The notes under the pieces: generated by a model
The model's database searches: none
What the model was told of the DNA's origin: nothing
The model's input: only the letters and a program-made list of their open reading frames with translations
Position numbers and translations under genes: made by a program
Assembly (NCBI GenBank): GCA_963751355.1
Contig: CAVVVS010000128.1
Span: 1 to 13,548 of the forward strand
Reading direction: 5' to 3'
Origin: CAVVVS01 sp963751355
GTDB lineage: Bacteria; Bacteroidota; Ignavibacteria; Ignavibacteriales; Ignavibacteriaceae
Length of the DNA: 13,548 nucleotides
Shown: positions 1-6,533 of the stretch, piece after piece
Layout of the letters: each line of letters opens with the position of its first letter
Position numbering within the stretch: the first letter of the stretch is position 1

Positions 1-1
1 G

Positions 2-250
2 GGGTATCTAATTATAAACTGTAAAGATGAAAGTTGAAACTTTTTTCAGCATTTAATTAAAACAAAAAATGCTACACCGCATATGTTGCGTCATAGTTTT
101 GCAACTCACTTGCTTGAACAAGGTACAGATTTAAGATATATTCAAGAATTGTTGGGGCATAATACCTCAAAGACAACAGAGATTTATACCCATGTTTCAA
201 AAAAGGCTATTAATAAGATAAAGAATCCTGTTGATGATTTTTTTGACTAG
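2..250 (+). pseudogene. Integron-type tyrosine recombinase, C-terminal part with in-frame stop
   Basis: The open frame from 38 to 250 encodes the catalytic C-terminus of a tyrosine recombinase. It shows the HMLRHSFATHLLEQGTDLR box (Arg and His of the active site), then IQELLGHN and IYTHVSKK with the nucleophilic Tyr. The C-terminus ending in NPVDDF resembles integron and XerC/D-like integrases. The same frame is also readable upstream of 35 (GYLIINCKDES), but TGA at 35-37 interrupts it. Spacing to the HMLRH box fits an otherwise continuous integrase, so I read this as a nonsense mutation or a decayed gene. The rest lies outside the window. The gene ends 86 nt before the attI-like core and points the same way as the cassettes. 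An ordinary XerD-like integrase next to a cassette array by chance is the alternative, made unlikely by the adjacent attI and attC sites. Confidence 0.75.
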
Positions 251-282
251 GAATAATTATATTTAAAAGAAATATATAAACA

Positions 283-321
283 ATTGTTCTTATACACCCA
301 ACTTAGGCGGATAAGAACAAT
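283..321. repeat. 11-bp inverted repeat between integrase and attI
   Basis: ATTGTTCTTAT at 283-293 is the perfect reverse complement of ATAAGAACAAT at 311-321, with a 17-nt loop. No U-tract follows, so it is not a typical intrinsic terminator. It sits between the integrase stop codon and the recombination core. It could be part of attI, a regulator site or an mRNA 3' stem for the integrase. Confidence 0.6.
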
Positions 322-335
322 GAATATACACATAC

Positions 336-344
336 GTTGTGTGC
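336..344 (+). other. attI: attI-like integron recombination core (first cassette junction)
   Basis: GTTGTGTGC matches the place where G^TT cleavage would occur, between 336 and 337. Its reverse complement, GCACACAAC, recurs exactly at 1162-1170, the R'' end of the first cassette. No partner RYYYAAC-like element and no attC-sized folded region lie about 125 nt upstream, where integrase codons are found instead. This site is therefore attI-like rather than a fifth attC. The outer limits of attI cannot be set from the sequence. Confidence 0.7.
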
Positions 345-411
345 AACTTTAAAATAGACGACACAAACTTTTATCAAAGGGTAAATAATTATAAGTTAAA
401 CAGAAAGAATA

Positions 412-1149
412 ATGGAATTAGCATTAATTACAGGAGCCACAAGAGGCATTGGTTTAGAAACGGTGAAACAACTTTCAAAAAGAGGATTATTTATCTATCT
501 GGGTAGTCGTAATCTTGAAAAAGGAGAAACAATAGTTAAAGAATTAGGTAGGAATGGATTTCAAAACATCAAAGCCATTGAAATAGATATAACAAATCCT
601 GTCACAATAAAGTCAGCAAAAAGCATAATTGAAAAGGAGCAAGGAAAATTAGACATCTTGATAAATAATGCAGGTATAAGTGGTGGTTTTCCTCAAAATG
701 CTTCAAATACTCCCATTGAAGAGATAAGGAAAGTATTTCAAGTTAATTTTTTCGGGACAATTCAAGTTACACAAACCTTTTTGGAATTACTTGGAAGATC
801 AGAAAACCCGAGAATCAGTAACATAACTTCCGGTCTCGGCTCATTGACATTGCAAAATGATCCTAATTGGAAATTCTATAATTTTAAAGGAGCAAGCTAT
901 GGACCTTCTAAAACAGCACTAAATGCTTATACTATTTCATTGGCTTATGAACTGAAAGATTTACCATTCAAGGTAAATGTAATTGACCCTGGTTATACCG
1001 CAACCGATTTCAATCAACATAGAGGAGTCCTAACAGTAGAGAGTGCAGCCACTTTTATTATCAAACATACCTTAACTGATGCGAATGCGCCGACTGGGAA
1101 ATTTTTCAGCAATGACATACAAAACGATACTAAAGAAAGTCCATGGTAA
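412..1149 (+). CDS. Short-chain dehydrogenase/reductase (SDR), cassette 1
   Basis: This 245-residue protein is a classical SDR: a cytoplasmic NAD(P)(H)-dependent oxidoreductase with a Rossmann fold. The cofactor loop TGATRGIG is at residues 7-14. R34 after the second strand (GSRN) suggests a preference for NADP. The NNAG motif is at 85-88. The catalytic set is Asn in VNFFG (about 112), Ser140 and Y163-x3-K167. The insertion around 146-159 before the Tyr is typical of carbonyl-reductase-like SDRs. The substrate cannot be read from the sequence. The ATG has no strong SD, only AGAAAG upstream. The gene fills cassette 1; its stop lies 12 nt before the first attC. Expression presumably depends on a promoter at or before attI. 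Confidence 0.9.
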   Translation: MELALITGATRGIGLETVKQLSKRGLFIYLGSRNLEKGETIVKELGRNGFQNIKAIEIDITNPVTIKSAKSIIEKEQGKLDILINNAGISGGFPQNASNTPIEEIRKVFQVNFFGTIQVTQTFLELLGRSENPRISNITSGLGSLTLQNDPNWKFYNFKGASYGPSKTALNAYTISLAYELKDLPFKVNVIDPGYTATDFNQHRGVLTVESAATFIIKHTLTDANAPTGKFFSNDIQNDTKESPW

Positions 1150-1161
1150 ACAAAAAAAGCA

Positions 1162-1295
1162 GCACACAACATTTTGTATAAGTAATGGCAGGCAATGTGG
1201 TAAATATCAAGGTTTGTTGCCCGCTCAAATTTTATCACGGTTTGACAGGAAAGTGCCACGCAGTCTGCCACTACTCATACAATTTGCCGTTGTAT
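1162..1295 (+). repeat. attC: attC site of cassette 1
   Basis: R'' GCACACAAC lies at 1162-1170 and the core GTTGTAT at 1289-1295. Inside, TTGTATAAGTAATGGCAG (1174-1191) pairs with CTGCCACTACTCATACAA (1265-1282). Sixteen of 18 positions match and the two differences still allow G-T pairs, giving the long imperfect stem expected of a folded attC bottom strand. The short ORFs readable across this region are artefacts of the repeat. Confidence 0.87.
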
Positions 1296-1345
1296 ATAAT
1301 CTTAATGCAAGCTTTAATACTACGGATCACTAAAGAAATTACAAA

Positions 1346-2467
1346 ATGAAATATTTGATATATATAACTCTTCTACTGGCTATAAGATTACAAATCTATG
1401 CACAAGGAAATCTTTGGCAATTAACAGATACTAGTTCTTGCTCAACAATATTATTTAATCATGCAGACTCCCTATTTGTTGGACACAACCTAGTTGAAAG
1501 TTATGAAGTTCCTGGATTAGTAATAGTTAATCCGCGGGGCGTTACAAAAAGAGAGGTTTCCTTTGCTGATTTCGATACAACCTTAAGTAAATCTAAAATT
1601 CAATGGAAATCAAAATATGGGTCTATTGTTTATAGTAGCCTTGGTAAAGAATTTATAGATGGAGGAATGAATGAAGCCGGTTTATATATTGGTGAAATGA
1701 CGCTTGCCGACACCAAATATATTATGGATAGTAACTTGATCAAGATGACAGATTTATCATGGATGCAATATATCCTTGATAACTTTGAAAGTGTTAATGA
1801 AGTAATAAAGGATCTATCACATGTTACAATTGATGGTCCAAGTTTATGGCATTTCTTTGTTTCTGATAAAACTGGCGATGCAGCAGTAATAGAGTTTATC
1901 GATGGCAAATTGATTGTATATAGGAAAAATAAGATGCCCGTTTTGGCATTATGTAACACATCATATCATAAAGAATTAGACCGCTTGCGAGGGTACGCTA
2001 ATTATGGAGGAAATAAAAAACTAGATTTAAATATTGAAGGTAATGATACTCGATTCCTATGGGCAGCAGTTATGCTAAATGACAGCATTTTGACTAAAAA
2101 TGTTAAAAATTCAATCCGTTATACTTTCAAAATTCTAAAGCAATTAAGTGGCAATTCAAATCAATGGTCGATTGTTTATGACTTAAAGAAAATGAGAATG
2201 TACTTTAATACTAATAACGCAAGGCAAATAAGATATATTGATTTTGCTGATTTTGATTTTTCTGAAAAGTCAGCAGTTATGGTTTTAGATATCCGAAGAA
2301 ATTTAGAAGGAAATGTTTCGAAATATTTTATAAAATTCGATGATTCTATCAACAATGAATATATTGATAAATTTATAAAAGCTTGTCCTTATAATGACGA
2401 TAAAGATAAAAATCGAGTTTTTTCTTTTTTTTCTAATTCTGCTAAAGAAATAGTAATTAAGAAATAA
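1346..2467 (+). CDS. Exported choloylglycine hydrolase-family (Ntn) amidase, cassette 2
   Basis: The 373-residue product begins with a signal peptide (KYLIYITLLLAI, then IYAQ, probable cleavage after Ala19 or Gln20), so it should act outside the cytoplasmic membrane. Cys32 in SSCSTILF fits the N-terminal nucleophile that choloylglycine hydrolase/linear amide C-N hydrolases expose after processing. GHNL at 46-49 corresponds to the family's GRN loop. GMNEAGL, LCNTSYHK and the late WSIVYDLKKMRMYF segment fit family blocks. Family members cleave linear amide bonds such as bile-acid conjugates, N-acyl amides or penicillin V; the actual substrate is not evident. Nucleophile exposure would need removal of residues 20-31 as well as the signal peptide. 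The ATG has only a weak purine stretch upstream. A general esterase-like role is possible. Confidence 0.75.
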   Translation: MKYLIYITLLLAIRLQIYAQGNLWQLTDTSSCSTILFNHADSLFVGHNLVESYEVPGLVIVNPRGVTKREVSFADFDTTLSKSKIQWKSKYGSIVYSSLGKEFIDGGMNEAGLYIGEMTLADTKYIMDSNLIKMTDLSWMQYILDNFESVNEVIKDLSHVTIDGPSLWHFFVSDKTGDAAVIEFIDGKLIVYRKNKMPVLALCNTSYHKELDRLRGYANYGGNKKLDLNIEGNDTRFLWAAVMLNDSILTKNVKNSIRYTFKILKQLSGNSNQWSIVYDLKKMRMYFNTNNARQIRYIDFADFDFSEKSAVMVLDIRRNLEGNVSKYFIKFDDSINNEYIDKFIKACPYNDDKDKNRVFSFFSNSAKEIVIKK

Positions 2468-2487
2468 ACGAGGTAAGTAAAAACACT

Positions 2488-2621
2488 GCATACAACACTA
2501 GCTCATAAGCAATGCAGGTCTAACCAGGTAAATACGAAATGAAAGTAATAATAAAGCAAACCTGTGGTTACGCAGTGAAGGTTTTCAAATCCCGCACTGC
2601 TCATAGCCGAAACCGTTATGT
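2488..2621 (+). repeat. attC: attC site of cassette 2
   Basis: R'' ATACAAC (2490-2496) matches the core at 1289-1295, where this cassette begins. The next core is GTTATGT at 2615-2621. The arms GCTCATAAGCAATGCAGG (2501-2518) and CCCGCACTGCTCATAGCC (2591-2608) pair imperfectly, with one unpaired base near the outer end, as attC sites need for strand choice. Confidence 0.87.
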
Positions 2622-2663
2622 GCAAGCTAAAAAAAGCACTGCATCAATTTAAATAATGCCAAA

Positions 2664-3428
2664 TTGAAAAAGATTAATTGTATTTTTTGTGGACTAGAGA
2701 ATGAGAAAGCAAAAGAACATATTTGGCCAAGATGGCTACAAATTGAGATTGGAGGTAACACAAAAGGAGTTTTTAAAGGTTCTCATATTAGTTTAGTAAG
2801 TCAGACTGAATTAAGTACCAGAACCCAAGTTGGTGAGACGCTCGTTTTTGGTTCTGTATGTAATGTTTGTAATAATGGTTGGATGAGTAAATTAGAATCT
2901 GATTGTAAACCAATAATAAAACTATTACTCAATGACTTTAAGAATATCTTGCAATTAACTAAGATTCAACAACAAATATTATCATTATGGGCTTTTAAAA
3001 CCGCTTTGATGATAAATGCTGGTTCAAACTATAGAAAGATTATTTCGGAGGAGCATTATAAACATATTTACAATTATAGGACTTTACCGAAAAATATTAA
3101 AGTTGACTTATGTAAAATCAAGGAGAGTAAGGAATTATCCTGGCGACAAAGTCAAGTGTCATTTGGTTTAATACCTAAATCTCAGCATGATAGTTATAAT
3201 GATTTGTTGAGCAAATCCTATAAAATCTCGATGCAAATAAAATCTTTCGGGATAAGATTAGTATATTTTCCACAAGCAAAGGAATCAGGATATTCAATAA
3301 AATTTAGTGAATTGAAAAAAAATTACCGAATCTGGCCATTTCAAAAAAATCCTAATTTTGATTTTAAGACAACGTATGAAAATATAGATGATTTTGATTT
3401 AGACATTTTAATAACAGCCAGCACATAA
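2664..3428 (+). CDS. HNH-type endonuclease-like protein, cassette 3
   Basis: The 254-residue product starts with a zinc-binding arrangement: C6-x2-C9, then E18-H19 in KEHIWPRWL, then C66-x2-C69 followed by NNGWMS. Two CxxC knuckles around an EHI..P motif and a CNNxWM segment are typical of HNH endonuclease-like proteins, which cut DNA or RNA with a metal ion. The remaining 180 residues are not recognised. The start is a TTG at 2664, because ATG at 2656 runs into a stop after three codons and no other start precedes Cys6. No SD is visible. The stop codon TAA at 3426-3428 lies inside the R'' of the attC site. A role in defence or competition is possible but not shown. Confidence 0.7.
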   Translation: MKKINCIFCGLENEKAKEHIWPRWLQIEIGGNTKGVFKGSHISLVSQTELSTRTQVGETLVFGSVCNVCNNGWMSKLESDCKPIIKLLLNDFKNILQLTKIQQQILSLWAFKTALMINAGSNYRKIISEEHYKHIYNYRTLPKNIKVDLCKIKESKELSWRQSQVSFGLIPKSQHDSYNDLLSKSYKISMQIKSFGIRLVYFPQAKESGYSIKFSELKKNYRIWPFQKNPNFDFKTTYENIDDFDLDILITAST

Positions 3429-3554
3429 CACATGGTATATTGCATGCGGGTTTCAGCGGTTTTCGAGGGTTTGTAGCTCGTAAAAAAAATCTGCGGAAAC
3501 TGAAAGGAAATCGCCTCGTAATCCCACACGACACCATATCATCAAACGTTAGCT
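3421..3554 (+). repeat. attC: attC site of cassette 3
   Basis: R'' GCACATAAC (3421-3429) is the exact reverse complement of the core GTTATGTGC at 2615-2623. The closing core is GTTAGCT at 3548-3554. The arms GGTATATTGCATGCGGG (3434-3450) and CCCACACGACACCATATC (3523-3540) pair with one bulged base and several G-T pairs. The gene's stop codon overlaps R''. Confidence 0.87.
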
Positions 3555-3611
3555 GCAATTAAAGCGAATTGGGAATAACCTTATTTACAAATATTTAAAG
3601 AGGGAATAAAA

Positions 3612-4625
3612 ATGACCATAACAATTTTGATTTTGGGAATTTTATTCGGTGCAATATTACAATATGCAAATTTGAATAAATTTAATGTAATTAGTGGACT
3701 AGCATTAAGAGAAGACTTTTCAGTTGCAAAAGCAATATCAATAGCGATAGGAATTGGGGTTATATTGCTGAGTATAGAAATAGCCTTTGGGTTTGCATCC
3801 TATCATGTAAAACCTTTTGTTGTCGGAGGATTAATTTTCGGGGGATTAATTTTCGGAGCAGGTATGGCAATTTTAGGATATTGCCCCGGTACATTAGCAG
3901 TATCATTGGGTGAAGGTTCTATTGATGCTTTTATTGGCATTATTGGGGGATTATTAGGTGGTGTTTTTTACACTTTAGTTTTACCTTTTATTAAGCCTGT
4001 TTTAGGTCCGGATTTAGGTGTAATTTCTTTAAATTCAATAGTTGAATCAAAGACATTATTTTTTATTCTAGTTTTTATTATTGGTGCTTTTTTTATAGCA
4101 TCGGCATTTGGGTTGCACAAAGTTGATAAAACAAAAAGTAAAAAATGGATATTTTCAGGCATTGCATTAGCTATATTAGATGTTATCGTATTTTCATCAT
4201 CTGTTTCCAACAGACCAATTGGAGCATCTACATCATATCCTTACGCTGCTGATTTAATTTCAGGCCTTACTAACAACGATTATTTCGACAAAATAAAAAC
4301 ACCCGGAAATTGGGAACTGATATTTTTAGCAGGAGCTTTTATTGCAGGGTTAACCATTTCATTAATAAAAAAAGAGTTCAAGCTTATTCTTATTCATGAT
4401 AATTGGAAAAAACACAAAGGAACTTCTAATATTAACAGGGGCATTTGGGCTTTTATAGGTGGATTTATATTAATATTTGGAGCGAGAATGGCAGGTGGTT
4501 GCACCAGTGGACACATTTTATCTGGGGGGATGCAATTGGCTTTTAGCAGCTTAACTTTTGCTGTATTTGTTTTTGTAGGTCTTTTAGTTACTGGTATGAT
4601 ATTTTATAAATTAAAACAAAATTAA
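3612..4625 (+). CDS. YeeE/YedE-family sulfur-compound transporter, cassette 4
   Basis: This 337-residue, very hydrophobic protein has about nine or ten membrane segments. It carries the two half-motifs of the YeeE/YedE family: GYCPGT with Cys91 and GGCTSGH with Cys297. In the characterised member TsuA, conserved cysteines relay thiosulfate through the membrane; other members serve sulfur or selenium metabolism. It belongs in the inner membrane. The length fits a single-chain, two-repeat family member. The ATG follows AGAGGG at 3600-3605, the only clear SD among the four cassette genes. A 15-nt tandem duplication (3828-3857) adds five residues (GLIFG) just before the first motif. The stop lies two bases before the R'' of the attC site. 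Confidence 0.85.
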   Translation: MTITILILGILFGAILQYANLNKFNVISGLALREDFSVAKAISIAIGIGVILLSIEIAFGFASYHVKPFVVGGLIFGGLIFGAGMAILGYCPGTLAVSLGEGSIDAFIGIIGGLLGGVFYTLVLPFIKPVLGPDLGVISLNSIVESKTLFFILVFIIGAFFIASAFGLHKVDKTKSKKWIFSGIALAILDVIVFSSSVSNRPIGASTSYPYAADLISGLTNNDYFDKIKTPGNWELIFLAGAFIAGLTISLIKKEFKLILIHDNWKKHKGTSNINRGIWAFIGGFILIFGARMAGGCTSGHILSGGMQLAFSSLTFAVFVFVGLLVTGMIFYKLKQN

Positions 4626-4627
4626 AA

Positions 4628-4760
4628 GCAGCTAACAACGGCTTATAAGCAATGACGGGGTCTGCTGAGTATATGAGCATCCTACCTAGCTTTAAGTTTT
4701 GTGTAATTTGATAAGAAAGCACCCCGAAATCCGCTCCGCAACATGCACCAACAGTTATGG
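4628..4760 (+). repeat. attC: attC site of cassette 4 (last recognisable, weakly folded)
   Basis: R'' GCAGCTAAC (4628-4636) is the exact reverse complement of GTTAGCTGC at 3548-3556. The core at the right end is GTTATGG (4754-4760). The arms GGCTTATAAGCAATGACGGGG (4640-4660) and the segment around 4723-4749 pair less well than in the other three sites, so this site looks degenerate. No R'' matching GTTATGG (CCATAAC) occurs to the right. Confidence 0.78.
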
Positions 4761-4932
4761 TTCATTTGGGAAAGACTGATTATAAATTGCTTGAATTACA
4801 AACCCGATATTTTTATTTTACAATAAAATAACTATTTTTATAATCATAAGTTAATAACTAAAAACCCCAACGCTCCTATTTAATCGTCTCATTGAAACCG
4901 AGTAAATATTTTTCACAATTAAAATATAAAAA
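4761..4932. other. AT-rich non-coding leader right of the integron
   Basis: No gene is seen. The stretch is longer than any cassette leader and contains an AT-only inverted repeat, TTATTTTA/TAAAATAA (4813-4820 and 4824-4831, 3-nt loop). It presumably carries the promoter of the following membrane-protein gene, but I cannot place -35/-10 elements with confidence. Confidence 0.4.
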
Positions 4933-5325
4933 ATGAAAAAACTAAACCTTAATGTTATGTTTACTATTGCAGCGATATTGTTGACTTTTTCAGGTATTGC
5001 AGCATTGTTGTCTTTTGCCGTTCCTTCCATTAAATCCGCATATGGTATTACTGATATCTCAACGGCTTTCGCTTTCTTGATTATTGGTGTGGCTCAACTG
5101 GTATTTGGTGTTGTAGCCTGGTCGGTACGGAAAGACCCGACATCGAGAACACGTACCACGCTCGCCTATGGATACGCATCACTTTTTACTCTTTGGGCAA
5201 TAGTGGATATTATTGGTAATATGGGAGAGTTTAGCTCGATACCTGGTCACGACAATTCTCTTTGGCTATGGGTCGTTACCTTTTCTTTACTTGCTCTTGG
5301 CTTTTTCATTACCGGAAAGGACTGA
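4933..5325 (+). CDS. Four-helix membrane protein of unknown function
   Basis: The 130-residue product has four predicted membrane helices at about residues 9-29, 43-64, 76-96 and 108-127. A short charged loop (RKDPTSRTR, 66-74) lies between helices 2 and 3. No family is recognised; the layout recalls small four-helix membrane proteins of the DoxX/HdeD type, but no diagnostic motif supports that. The ATG has only an A-rich stretch upstream, no SD. It follows the last attC core but has no attC of its own, so it is probably not a cassette. It ends exactly where the remnant region begins. Confidence 0.6.
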   Translation: MKKLNLNVMFTIAAILLTFSGIAALLSFAVPSIKSAYGITDISTAFAFLIIGVAQLVFGVVAWSVRKDPTSRTRTTLAYGYASLFTLWAIVDIIGNMGEFSSIPGHDNSLWLWVVTFSLLALGFFITGKD

Positions 5326-5641
5326 TCTGTACCCTGTAGTTCAAGATCAAGCGTATTACGCTGTCCTTCGTTATGATCCAAGACGAAGAGACAAGATCCA
5401 AGAACTAGTTTGCCAGTCCTACGAAAAGTTCCGGAACGACACTGCTTCCGGGAAGGAAATCAAAAAACAAAATTACAAATGCTTTGTTACTCAAAGAGCC
5501 AAAGAAGTTGATAAAGATCAAATAAAATCAGTTTCTGAATTTGAAAATATTATTTCTAAAACTAATTTAGGAAGCACTATTACTTTCCTAATCCAGAGAG
5601 GAAGGGAAACATTTTTTTTAACAATAGATATATGCGGTTAA
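5326..5641 (+). pseudogene. Fused remnants: sigma-like fragment plus PDZ-domain end
   Basis: An open frame runs through this stretch (in phase from 5213, inside the previous gene), but its content is two unrelated pieces. The first, about 5328-5515, reads DLYPVVQDQAYYAVLRYDPR, then RDKIQELVCQSYEKF and CFVTQRAKEVD. This looks like the start of a sigma region 2-like or DNA-binding protein that normally continues. The second, about 5516-5637, reads IKSVSEFENIISK, then GSTITFLIQRGRETFFLTI. This is the last strands and helix of a PDZ domain, as in DegP/HtrA-like proteases. Neither has a proper beginning. I regard it as debris from recombination. The family of the first piece is uncertain; the PDZ reading is better supported. 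Confidence 0.55.
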
Positions 5642-5797
5642 GAATGGACTAAAAATTTACACGAATTGTTTGAAAAACATATGTAATATTAAACACAGTA
5701 TTAACTATATTCTTGCATTTAAGGATGAGGTTTAGTACAATAAAAAAGAATATTTAACAGAGAAAATGTGGAAATATTAGTGCTAGAGAATGAGGGA

Positions 5798-6166
5798 ATG
5801 AATAAGAATAATTATCTAACACGCTTGAATGAACAACTGACAAAGTTCGAAGTGAGATTCAACTCAATTAAAGAAAAAATCAAATCAAAAAATATTCCCA
5901 ACGAGAACAAAGTTAAGAGGAAATTTAAGAAACTGGAAAAATGTTTGGATAGGTTTTCCTGGAAAATTCATCATTTAAAGGAATCTGAACATATAGTTGA
6001 TGATTTGGTGTTGAATTCATTTAATGATTTAGCAGATGAAATTAGCTGGAGAATTGACGGAGTTGAATTGGCAATGGAAGGAAAACATTTGTGGGATGCA
6101 GGCAAAGAGTTGAAGAGAGATAGAAACAGAACAAAAAATTTGAAGGTTTCGAGTAAAAGTCGTTAA
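5798..6166 (+). CDS. Small coiled-coil protein, possibly Sll1863-like
   Basis: The 122-residue protein is almost wholly helical and highly charged. Heptad-like patterns run through residues 1-50 (LNEQLTKFEVRFNSIKEKI) and 75-100, with a basic C-terminus (KELKRDRNRTKN). The pattern recalls small Sll1863-type stress proteins, which are three-helix coiled coils, but the similarity is only general. I chose ATG at 5798, where the sequence NYLTRLNEQL begins like a natural N-terminus. A GTG at 5768 in the same frame would add ten residues. Purine-rich GAGAATGAGGGA precedes 5798. It is the first of a run of small genes leading to the phosphoketolase gene. Confidence 0.6.
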   Translation: MNKNNYLTRLNEQLTKFEVRFNSIKEKIKSKNIPNENKVKRKFKKLEKCLDRFSWKIHHLKESEHIVDDLVLNSFNDLADEISWRIDGVELAMEGKHLWDAGKELKRDRNRTKNLKVSSKSR

Positions 6167-6252
6167 GGCAAAAATTATAATTAAATTGTGAAGAATTAAA
6201 ATTTTAGTCAGGGGTTTTGGAGTGAAAGCTGGTTTATTAAAAACCAAAAGAA

Positions 6253-6531
6253 ATGTATAGGGAACGGAAAGACGAACGAATAAAACAAAATAAAATTGGA
6301 GAAATTAAACTTCGCCTGCGAGTTCTTGTACGCTACTTACGTAATATTCAATCGACAACTTTTAATAGAGCACATCTAAACATAACCAAAATAATTTATT
6401 GGTTACCGGTAGAAAAAATCATAAGAAAGAATTTAAAGTCAGACCATAAAAATATATTTAATCCTGCTGATAAGGGAAATATATATAAAAAAGAATTTTG
6501 GCAGTTAAAGAAATTAATTGATTGGAGGTAA
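6253..6531 (+). CDS. Hypothetical basic protein, 92 residues
   Basis: No family is recognised. The protein is strongly basic (for example RERKDERIKQNK at 3-14, RVLVRYLRNIQS at 23-34), with alternating hydrophobic residues suggesting helices. An in-frame stop at 6238-6240 limits the start to ATG 6253; no SD is visible. Its last codons and TAA stop (6529-6531) overlap the GGAGG at 6524-6528 that serves the next gene, which suggests the two are translationally linked. The A/T-rich codon use matches its neighbours. Confidence 0.5.
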   Translation: MYRERKDERIKQNKIGEIKLRLRVLVRYLRNIQSTTFNRAHLNITKIIYWLPVEKIIRKNLKSDHKNIFNPADKGNIYKKEFWQLKKLIDWR

Positions 6532-6533
6532 AT

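Larger units (their letters stand above)
337..4754 (+). mobile_element. Integron cassette array, four complete gene cassettes
   Basis: Four cassettes run head to tail: 337-1289, 1290-2615, 2616-3548 and 3549-4754. Each holds one gene on the + strand with a short leader (48-75 nt) and ends in an attC site. The proof of cassette nature is internal. The R'' at the end of each cassette is complementary to the core at the start of the same cassette: GTTGTGTGC/GCACACAAC, GTTGTAT/ATACAAC, GTTATGTGC/GCACATAAC and GTTAGCTGC/GCAGCTAAC. attC lengths are nearly constant (132, 132, 132, 131 nt), as in chromosomal integrons whose attC sites share one origin. The array probably continued once. No R'' complementary to the last core (GTTATGG at 4754) is found further right. 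Confidence 0.85.

Noticed and set aside
35..37. TGA read as an amino acid (alternative genetic code)
   Set aside because: xfp, the ATPase and two smaller genes end at TGA exactly where their families end or the frame closes; no gene needs a sense TGA.
205..344. A fifth attC site ending at the core 336-342
   Set aside because: The place where its R'' arm should lie is integrase coding sequence and no matching arm exists, so it is better read as attI.
1014..1333. ORFs on both strands across the end of the SDR gene and the following repeat
   Set aside because: They lie over the attC site and in the wrong frame of the SDR gene, have no SD and encode no recognisable protein.
336..4760. CRISPR array from the regularly recurring related sequences
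   Set aside because: The repeats are about 130 nt, imperfect and palindromic, separated by whole genes of about 0.8-1.2 kb; no short direct repeats with spacers occur.
5213..5325. Start of a long + frame ORF (5213) inside the four-helix protein gene
   Set aside because: The part before 5326 is the membrane-protein gene read out of frame; only the portion after 5326 has protein-like content.
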